From: Geobacter sp. UBA1603
GTDB taxonomy: Bacteria; Desulfobacterota; Desulfuromonadia; Geobacterales; Pseudopelobacteraceae
DNA: 6,020 bases
NCBI GenBank assembly: GCA_002322035.1
Contig: DCNF01000047.1
Span: 14,352-20,371 of the forward strand
Direction of reading: 5' to 3'
Made by a program: the position numbers and the translations under genes. Position 1 is the stretch's first letter. Each line of letters starts with the position of its first letter. The notes under the pieces were generated by a model that saw nothing but the letters and a program-made list of their open reading frames with translations, ran no database searches and was not told where the DNA came from. Of the stretch, positions 1 to 6,020 are shown piece by piece.

Positions 1-444
1 TTCCAGGATCTCGGAACGGCGCCCTTCGTACTCGCTGCTTTCCAGGGCTTTAGGGATGTCCTTGCGAAATGCCTCGATCAGGTCTTTCATGTCGCGGGCC
101 AGTTCGCTGCCCCGGCCGGCCGGCACGGACAGGGAAATCGCCGAATCCTGGTCCTTGAAGTTGGAGACATAGAGCCAGTCACATGGCTGCGGCTCGTTCG
201 GGGTCCGGCGCTTGAGGATGCTGCGGATGGTTGATGCGCGGCCGGTTCCGGTTTCTCCGGAAATGTAGAGATTGAAACCGGTTTCGTCCATGTCGAGCCC
301 GAATTCGATCGAACGCAGCGCCCGCTGCTGGCCGATGGCGTCTTCCAGTTCGGGCAATTCCGCCGTGGTGGCAAAATCGAACTCGTCCGGGTCGCAGGTC
401 CAGCGCAGCAGTTCCGGCGCGATCCGGCAGTGGTCTTCGGGCAT
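1..444 (-). CDS. Lon-like ATP-dependent protease (AAA_32/LonB-type family), 5' part only
   Basis: The first 148 codons are present; the rest lies beyond the left edge. The opening (LLRWTCDPDEFDF around residues 12-23, then TTAELPELEDAIGQQRALRS and EFGLDMDETGFNLY) is characteristic of the long Lon-related proteases of the AAA_32 family, which couple an ATPase to a C-terminal Ser-Lys Lon protease domain (not visible here). The nucleotide-binding loop is GETGTGR at residues 63-69, followed by ST, so the usual Walker A lysine is an arginine. The family is expected to act in the cytoplasm on unfolded or damaged proteins, but its substrates are poorly known. The ATG at 444 is chosen because AAGGAG (complement of 454-459) lies 9 bases upstream. 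The gene follows the HD phosphohydrolase after 33 bases on the same strand, so they are probably co-transcribed. Family assignment is firm; protease activity is inferred from the family because the catalytic domain is outside the window. Confidence 0.85.
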   Translation of the reverse strand, partial: MPEDHCRIAPELLRWTCDPDEFDFATTAELPELEDAIGQQRALRSIEFGLDMDETGFNLYISGETGTGRASTIRSILKRRTPNEPQPCDWLYVSNFKDQDSAISLSVPAGRGSELARDMKDLIEAFRKDIPKALESSEYEGRRSEILE

Positions 445-477
445 GGGGCGATTCTCCTTGAAATGTTCAATAGCTGT

Positions 478-1260
478 TCAGGCGGCCCGGCGGATGACTT
501 CAGCCATCAGTCTGTCGCGCTGGGCGCTGATATCGACCGGCCCGTGCAGGGTCTTTGCCAGACGGGGGATGTAGTCGCGCTCCACCAGCATCCGGTAGGA
601 TGTGGGAAACCAGAGGTCGAGGGCCCATGAAATCTGCAGCAGCTTGAAATCGTTCAGCACCCGGCACTGGTCAAGGCGAACGACCCGCTGCGCCTCAAGC
701 GCCTCCAGGCAGGCCGGTGTAATCTCGGGAAGGTCCGGCAGCCCCAGGCCGGCAGCCGAGGCCCGCTCGTCATCATCCAGGGCGTCAAGATCGAGAAACA
801 CCCGCCAGATGTCAAGCTTATCGGCATCCCGGATCAGCTGCAGAAACAGGCGGGTCGGAGACTTGACCGTCTCCGGCAGCTCCAGAAGGTTGTGGAAGCG
901 GACCGCCTCTTCAATCAGCAGCTGCTCTGCTTCGGGAAGGGCGTGTAAGACCCTCTGTTCCCGAATCACCTCAATGGAAAGCCGGGCGTGATTGTCGGAA
1001 TCACTGTCACGGAAGGTCCGCCATTGCCGGTACTGGGGAAAACGGCCCACGTCATGCAGCAGCGCCGTCATGGCCGCGATCAGGCGGGTGTTGGCCGGAA
1101 GGTTCTCTCCGGCGGTCAGCTGATCCATCACCTGGCAGACCCGGCCGGTATGGGCAATCTTCAGGTCGATATTGCGCAGCCCTTCCGGATCGGTGCAGCG
1201 GAACGGTGCGGTATACGCTTCGAACCAGGCCCGCGTTTGGGCGAGGGTGGAACTGTCCAT
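478..1260 (-). CDS. HD-domain metal-dependent phosphohydrolase, substrate unknown
   Basis: A 260-residue soluble protein with a complete set of HD-superfamily metal ligands: H37 (KIAHTGRV), H69-D70 in LLHDVGRFPQYRQW, H91 after a DSDSDN run, H123 (RFHN) and D145/D147 in IRDADKLDI. HD proteins of this layout hydrolyse phosphomonoesters or phosphodiesters, often of nucleotides, using one or two metal ions. The subfamily with HDVGRFPQY and RDADKLD motifs has no substrate I can name. There is no signal peptide, membrane segment or fused sensory domain, so it is probably a free-standing cytoplasmic enzyme. The ATG at 1260 is the only plausible start: no in-frame start codon appears in the preceding 16 or so codons. 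The ribosome site is weak (ACAGG about 6 bases upstream). It is first in a leftward unit with the Lon-like protease, and a good promoter lies upstream. It resembles neither the HD-GYP nor the RelA/SpoT type. Confidence 0.88.
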   Translation of the reverse strand: MDSSTLAQTRAWFEAYTAPFRCTDPEGLRNIDLKIAHTGRVCQVMDQLTAGENLPANTRLIAAMTALLHDVGRFPQYRQWRTFRDSDSDNHARLSIEVIREQRVLHALPEAEQLLIEEAVRFHNLLELPETVKSPTRLFLQLIRDADKLDIWRVFLDLDALDDDERASAAGLGLPDLPEITPACLEALEAQRVVRLDQCRVLNDFKLLQISWALDLWFPTSYRMLVERDYIPRLAKTLHGPVDISAQRDRLMAEVIRRAA

Positions 1261-1284
1261 GAAAAACCTGTCATCGCAGTGTCG

Positions 1285-3388
<2,104 letters not shown>

Positions 3389-3397
3389 TGTGCGATG

Positions 3398-3418
3398 GCA
3401 TGGTTCCAACGGCCATGC
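3398..3418 (+). repeat. Short hairpin between ligA and the HDOD gene
   Basis: GCATGG (3398-3403) and CCATGC (3413-3418) form a perfect 6-bp stem around a 9-base loop, starting 9 bases after the ligA stop. No T-run follows, so it is not a convincing terminator. It could stabilise the upstream mRNA end or be chance. It covers the region of an alternative ATG start (3395) for the next gene, which favours reading the stretch as intergenic. Confidence 0.35.
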
Positions 3419-3420
3419 GA

Positions 3421-3425
3421 AAGGA
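3421..3425 (+). promoter_or_regulatory. Ribosome binding site that decides the HDOD gene start
   Basis: AAGGA lies 8 bases before the GTG at 3434. The in-frame ATG at 3395 has no purine-rich ribosome site upstream, and the 13 codons it would add (rich in Trp, Cys, Arg and Pro) do not resemble HDOD N-termini. GTG 3434 is therefore preferred. ATG 3449 is a weaker alternative. Confidence 0.6.
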
Positions 3426-3433
3426 TTGCAGAC

Positions 3434-4336
3434 GTGGATAAAGTGGCAATGATGATAAAAGCCCGTAAGCTTTTCAAGGATGTCAGTGACCTGCCGACCA
3501 TTCCGGCGGTGGTGTCACGGGTCATCAGCCTGCTCGACAACCATGAGGCCGAACCGGATGAAATCGCCGACCTGATCCTGTCCGACCAGGTCCTGGCGGC
3601 CCGGGTGGTGCGGGTGGTCAATTCACCGCTCTACCGTCCGACCAGCGAGATCACATCGGTCAAACGCGCGTTGCTCTATATCGGTTTCCGCAGCGTGCGT
3701 GAGATGATCCTGACCAGCTATTTCATCGAGGGGTTCCGGGAGAAAGCCCAGCCGTTCGACATGCGGCTGTTCTGGATGCATTCGTTCACCGTCGGGGCTC
3801 TGTCGCGCATGATCGCGACCCAGGTCGGATACCGTGATCTTGAAAAAGCCTACCTGGTCGGTATTATCCACGATATCGGAAAGGTGTTCCTCGGCCATTA
3901 CCTGAAGGATGAATACGGTGAAATGCTTTCCAGCATCGCCGGCACCTCGTATACGACCTATGAAGCCGAGCTGGAGTTCTTCGGCACCACCCACAGCGAG
4001 GTCGGCCTCTGTCTGGCCCAGCGCTGGAACTTCCCCTCCTCGTACTGCGATGTGATCTCCTACCATCACGCTTCGGGGCTGGCCACCGAAGATCCGCTGC
4101 TGACGGCGATAATCACGCTTTCGGACTACTTCTGCCTCTCGCGGACCGATGCCGACGCGGTGGCCCGGGCCGATGCCGCACCGGGCCGCTCGGAGGAAAA
4201 CGCCTGGGTCATGCTCAAACAACTGGCCGAAGCGCCCCTGCCGGCCGACCTGGAGTCGTTCCTGTCCAGCCTGGAGTCCCGCTACGAGTCGATATCACGC
4301 GAAGTCAACCAGATCTATGCAACCATGATCGTGTGA
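3434..4336 (+). CDS. HDOD-domain signal transduction protein
   Basis: A 300-residue protein made almost wholly of one HDOD domain, the HD-related output module found in bacterial signalling proteins. Typical motifs are DLPTIPAVVSRVISLLD (residues 19-35), SDQVLAARVVRVVNSPLY (50-67) and SVKRALLYIGFRSVREMIL (75-93). Many HDOD domains have lost the catalytic HD residues, but this one keeps candidates for most: H116 (WMHS), H146-D147 (IIHDIGK), H187 (THSEVG), H211-H212 (YHH) and D231. Catalysis is therefore possible but not shown. No receiver, GGDEF, EAL or membrane segment is attached, so it is likely cytoplasmic and acts through protein partners. HDOD proteins have been linked to motility, stress and cell-cycle signalling, but this one's role is unknown. 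The GTG start has an AAGGA site and gives a 45-base gap from ligA; an ATG at 3395 would give a 6-base gap and 13 more residues. Family call is firm, start less so. Confidence 0.9.
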   Translation: MDKVAMMIKARKLFKDVSDLPTIPAVVSRVISLLDNHEAEPDEIADLILSDQVLAARVVRVVNSPLYRPTSEITSVKRALLYIGFRSVREMILTSYFIEGFREKAQPFDMRLFWMHSFTVGALSRMIATQVGYRDLEKAYLVGIIHDIGKVFLGHYLKDEYGEMLSSIAGTSYTTYEAELEFFGTTHSEVGLCLAQRWNFPSSYCDVISYHHASGLATEDPLLTAIITLSDYFCLSRTDADAVARADAAPGRSEENAWVMLKQLAEAPLPADLESFLSSLESRYESISREVNQIYATMIV

Positions 4337-4372
4337 TCAACCACACTCTGATTCCCATGCCAAGGAGCCGCC

Positions 4373-5089
4373 ATGAAAGAGTATCCGGCCAGCAGCTGTT
4401 CCCACTGTTCCACCGTATGGCAGAAAAAGGGCACCACCAACTGCTGGAGCAATGATCCGGCAAACGCGCCCTCCCGCCCGGGCAACTGCCCGTCGGAACT
4501 CCATGATGACTGTGTGAAAGAGGCCTTTGATGAGTACCGGGGGGATGGTGAAGACGCCCGGATCGCCTTTGTGGCGGCCCGGGTTGAGGGGCTCTGCTAC
4601 CAGAAGACCGCCGGCAGCGATGCCATTGTGGCCCGCTGGACCAGGGTTGAGGACACGATCGCCTTTGCCCGGCTGATGGGGTACCGAAAAATCGGCATGG
4701 CAACCTGCATCGGTCTATTGGACGAGGCCCAGCGGCTGGCCGACATCCTGACAGCCCAGGGGCTCGAGCCGGTCAGCGTCTGCTGCAAGGCCGGCAGCAT
4801 CGACAAGCGTGAGCTTGGGCTTGAGGAGGCTGACAAGGTCCGCCCCGGGACCTTCGAGCCGGCCTGTAACCCGATTGCCCAGGCTGAAATCTGCAACCGG
4901 ACCGGAACCGACATGAACATCATTCTTGGCCTGTGCGTCGGTCACGACATGTTGTTTAACAAGCACTCAAAGGCTCCGGTCACCACCCTGATTGTCAAGG
5001 ACAGGGTAACGGGCCACAACCCGATCGCGGTGCTCTACGGGCAGAATTTCTACTACAAGCGGCTCCAGAAGCAGAAAATGGAACTTTAA
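4373..5089 (+). CDS. DUF1847 family cysteine-rich protein, probable metal binder
   Basis: A 238-residue protein that I recognise as the DUF1847 family, found mainly in anaerobic bacteria and archaea and lacking a defined biochemical role. It has twelve cysteines: C9, C12, C24, C39 and C47 in the N-terminal fifth, then C75, C112, C137, C138, C165, C174 and C188. The CxxC at 9-12 with the following cysteines suggests a zinc or iron-sulfur site. The conserved core includes GMATCIGLLDEA (108-119), SVCCKAGSIDK (135-145), PGTFEPACNPIAQAEICN (158-175), GLCVGHDMLF (186-195) and KDRVTGHNPIAVLYG (209-223). There is no signal peptide or membrane segment, so it should be cytoplasmic. The ATG is well placed, with AAGGAG (4362-4367) 5 bases upstream. 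It follows the HDOD gene after 36 bases without a visible terminator. Function is unassigned; redox or metal-cofactor chemistry is only a guess from the cysteines. Confidence 0.85.
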   Translation: MKEYPASSCSHCSTVWQKKGTTNCWSNDPANAPSRPGNCPSELHDDCVKEAFDEYRGDGEDARIAFVAARVEGLCYQKTAGSDAIVARWTRVEDTIAFARLMGYRKIGMATCIGLLDEAQRLADILTAQGLEPVSVCCKAGSIDKRELGLEEADKVRPGTFEPACNPIAQAEICNRTGTDMNIILGLCVGHDMLFNKHSKAPVTTLIVKDRVTGHNPIAVLYGQNFYYKRLQKQKMEL

Positions 5090-5326
5090 GGGCGCAGATA
5101 AAGCGGTCTGGCGTCAGAACAACCCTTTCAGGACTCCTCTCAATGCGCCGCCGGGGTTTCTCTGCTGCTGTCTTTCCTCCTGGCCCGAATTGCTGCTTTC
5201 CATGTGTATGTATTTCCAGACCAGGTTTGAGGTCGGCGCCCTTGAAGGTGGTGCCGGGCGAACCATTATTCTTGAATGTCACCCCCGCCCAGGATTATGG
5301 CGGACTTCACCGCGTCTGGCCGAGAG
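5090..5326. other. Unassigned intergenic stretch, no supported gene
   Basis: About 240 bases with composition like the neighbouring genes rather than AT-rich spacer. A rightward frame (5143-5331, 62 codons) and a leftward frame (5282-4995, 95 codons, running into DUF1847) are open, but neither has a good ribosome site or a recognisable domain. Two weak inverted pairs are present (GGCGCA 5091-5096 with TGCGCC 5144-5149; AACCC 5121-5125 with GGGTT 5155-5158 and neighbours), but they cannot nest and lack a T-run, so no terminator for the upstream operon is evident. It could be a gene remnant, a dispersed repeat or untranslated RNA. Confidence 0.4.
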
Positions 5327-5368
5327 TATAATAAAAATATAAAGTCCATAGATAATATAAATAAATTC
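5327..5368 (+). promoter_or_regulatory. AT-rich UP-element-like block upstream of the sulfate-binding protein promoter
   Basis: A 42-base stretch beginning TATAATAAAAATATAAAG contains only a handful of G or C and ends against the -35 box at 5369. In this GC-rich context the break is abrupt. Position and composition fit a UP element contacted by the RNA polymerase alpha subunit, or a binding site for a nucleoid protein. It also contains TATAAT (5327-5332), but no good -35 box lies at the right distance upstream. Confidence 0.5.
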
Positions 5369-5398
5369 TTGACAGCAACGGTGTGTTGTGGTTATTGT
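5369..5398 (+). promoter_or_regulatory. Predicted promoter of the sulfate-binding protein gene
   Basis: A perfect TTGACA -35 box (5369-5374) is followed after 18 bases by TATTGT (5393-5398), a 4-of-6 match to the -10 consensus. The strong -35, weak -10 and long spacer suit a promoter that needs an activator. Transcription would start near 5405, giving an untranslated leader of about 120 bases. TGACA (5370-5374) and TGTCA (5396-5400) are an inverted pair bracketing the promoter. Confidence 0.55.
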
Positions 5399-5445
5399 CA
5401 TGCCTAGCGTAACCGGTTCGTGGGCGAGTCGCGTAACAACGGTTG
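5376..5445. repeat. Cluster of CAAC/GTTG and AACC/GGTT inverted half-sites, possible operator region
   Basis: Several small palindromes sit close together: CAAC-5-GTTG (5376-5388), GGTTA (5390-5394) with TAACC (5410-5414), AACCGGTT (5411-5418) and CAACGGTTG (5437-5445). GCGTAAC also occurs twice (5407-5413 and 5431-5437). Such clustering across a promoter and early leader is what an operator for a regulator of sulfate assimilation could look like. I cannot match it to a known regulator, and individual elements are short enough to arise by chance. Confidence 0.3.
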
Positions 5446-5491
5446 CGGTAAAATGTGGCAGATGAAGAACCGCTCTTTTTTTTACCGCAAC
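5442..5491 (+). repeat. Long leader stem-loop with attenuator-like alternative pairing
   Basis: GTTGCGGTAAAA (5442-5453) and TTTTACCGCAAC (5480-5491) are perfect 12-base reverse complements around a 26-base loop, within the predicted 5' leader of the sulfate-binding protein gene. Inside the loop a second ACCGC (5469-5473) can pair with the same GCGGT (5445-5449); it is followed by TC and a run of eight T (5476-5483). The short pairing resembles a weak intrinsic terminator and the long pairing would exclude it. The repeat is seen directly; regulation is inference. It ends about 20 bases before the ribosome site, so it does not directly hide it. Confidence 0.5.
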
Positions 5492-5526
5492 AACCTATAA
5501 AAAACATAGACAAAGGAGATTTAATT

Positions 5527-6020
5527 ATGTTCATCAAAAAGACCCTCACAACCCTGGCCGTAGCCGTCCTGGCACTTGTCACCGCCCTTCCGGCCTTTGC
5601 CGCAGATGTCACGCTGCTGAACGTATCCTACGATCCGACCCGTGAACTGTATGCCGATTTCAACAATGCATTTGCCCAGTACTGGCAGAAGAAGACCGGT
5701 GACAAGGTCACCATCAAACAATCCCACGGCGGTTCCGGCAAGCAGGCACGTGCAGTCATCGATGGCCTTCAGGCCGACGTGGTCACCCTGGCGCTGGCCT
5801 ATGACGTCGATGCAATTGCCGATAAGAAGCTGATCGCCCCCGGCTGGCAGAAGGAACTGCCCCACAACAGTTCTCCCTACACATCGACCATCGTCTTCCT
5901 GGTACGCAAGGGCAATCCGAAAAAGATCAAGAACTGGGATGATCTCGTCAAGCCGGGCGTATCGGTCATCACCCCGAACCCCAAAACCTCCGGCGGAGCA
6001 CGCTGGAACTACCTGGCCGC
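5527..6020 (+). CDS. sbp: Periplasmic sulfate-binding protein of a sulfate ABC transporter, 5' part only
   Basis: The first 164 codons are present; the usual length is about 330-340. The protein captures sulfate (often thiosulfate too) in the periplasm and delivers it to a CysT/CysW/CysA-type ABC importer. A signal peptide is clear: KK at residues 4-5, a hydrophobic core to about 20, and LPAFA before a predicted cut after A25. Mature-domain hallmarks follow: [17 protein letters not shown] (30-46), [19 protein letters not shown] (63-81), [15 protein letters not shown] (83-97) and [16 protein letters not shown] (149-164). The NPKTSGGAR segment fits the NPK[ST]SGxAR signature of prokaryotic sulfate-binding proteins. 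The ATG has AAAGGAG (5512-5518) 8 bases upstream. Permease and ATPase genes are expected beyond the right edge. The separate promoter and long leader suggest regulation by sulfur supply. Sbp and CysP cannot be told apart securely here, so the symbol is tentative. Confidence 0.93.
   Translation, partial: MFIKKTLTTLAVAVLALVTALPAFAADVTLLNVSYDPTRELYADFNNAFAQYWQKKTGDKVTIKQSHGGSGKQARAVIDGLQADVVTLALAYDVDAIADKKLIAPGWQKELPHNSSPYTSTIVFLVRKGNPKKIKNWDDLVKPGVSVITPNPKTSGGARWNYLA

Noticed and set aside
87..470. Leftward open frame of 127 codons overlapping the protease gene in another frame
   Set aside because: It is rich in Pro, Arg and Ser with no family resemblance, whereas the overlapping frame from 444 gives clear Lon-like protease sequence with a good ribosome site.
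3623..4222. Leftward open frame of 199 codons opposite the HDOD gene
   Set aside because: It lies entirely within the HDOD coding sequence on the other strand and resembles no known protein; it is a codon-bias shadow.
5121..5159. Candidate terminator after DUF1847 (AACCC paired with GGGTT)
   Set aside because: The stem is 5 bp with a loop of about 29 bases and no proper T-run follows.
5143..5331. Rightward open frame of 62 codons in the unassigned stretch
   Set aside because: It has no ribosome site, no recognisable domain, and its end runs into the AT-rich promoter block.
5327..5332. TATAAT as the -10 box of a second promoter
   Set aside because: The sequence 16-18 bases upstream has no reasonable -35 box, so it is more likely part of the general AT-rich block.
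5400..5465. Possible leader peptide of 21 codons (ATG at 5400)
   Set aside because: It has no ribosome site, its start lies at or before the predicted transcription start, and it has one cysteine only, unlike an amino-acid attenuation leader.
5420..5500. Possible leader peptide of 26 codons starting with GTG, running through the stem-loop
   Set aside because: It has no ribosome site and a single cysteine. The open frame spanning the repeat is probably chance, though translation here would affect the hairpins if it occurred.

Overview
The window holds six protein genes and looks like ordinary chromosomal DNA from a moderately GC-rich Gram-negative bacterium. The mix (a large Lon-like AAA protease, HD and HDOD domain proteins, a cysteine-rich DUF1847 protein typical of anaerobes, and a periplasmic sulfate-binding protein) suggests an anaerobic deltaproteobacterium of the Desulfuromonadales/Geobacter type. 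That assignment is inference from gene content and style; no rRNA or other taxonomic marker is present.

Layout: positions 1-1260 are read leftward. An HD-domain phosphohydrolase gene (1260 to 478) is followed after 33 bases by the 5' part of a Lon-like ATP-dependent protease gene (444 to the window edge). Positions 1261-1345 form a compact divergent control region in which two good sigma70-type promoters on opposite strands physically overlap. Rightward from there run ligA (NAD-dependent DNA ligase, 1346-3388), an HDOD-domain signalling protein (3434-4336) and a DUF1847 protein (4373-5089). The gaps are short and I see no terminator between them, so they are probably one transcription unit.

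Positions 5090-5526 hold no gene I can support. The first 240 bases or so are unassigned. Then comes a sharply AT-rich block (5327-5368) directly against a perfect TTGACA -35 box, followed by a leader of about 120 bases with several inverted repeats. The largest repeat is a perfect 12-bp pair whose left arm could also pair with a second site just before a run of eight T, an arrangement resembling an attenuator. The leader precedes the 5' part of a sulfate ABC transporter binding-protein gene (5527 to the window edge), probably the first gene of a sulfate uptake operon.

The genes fall into three functional blocks: protein quality control with a phosphohydrolase (left), DNA replication/repair ligase with a signalling protein and an unknown metal-binding candidate (centre), and sulfate acquisition (right). 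I found no mobile element, CRISPR array, tRNA or rRNA. The least explained parts are the sulfate-gene leader, the DUF1847 protein and the unassigned stretch 5090-5326.
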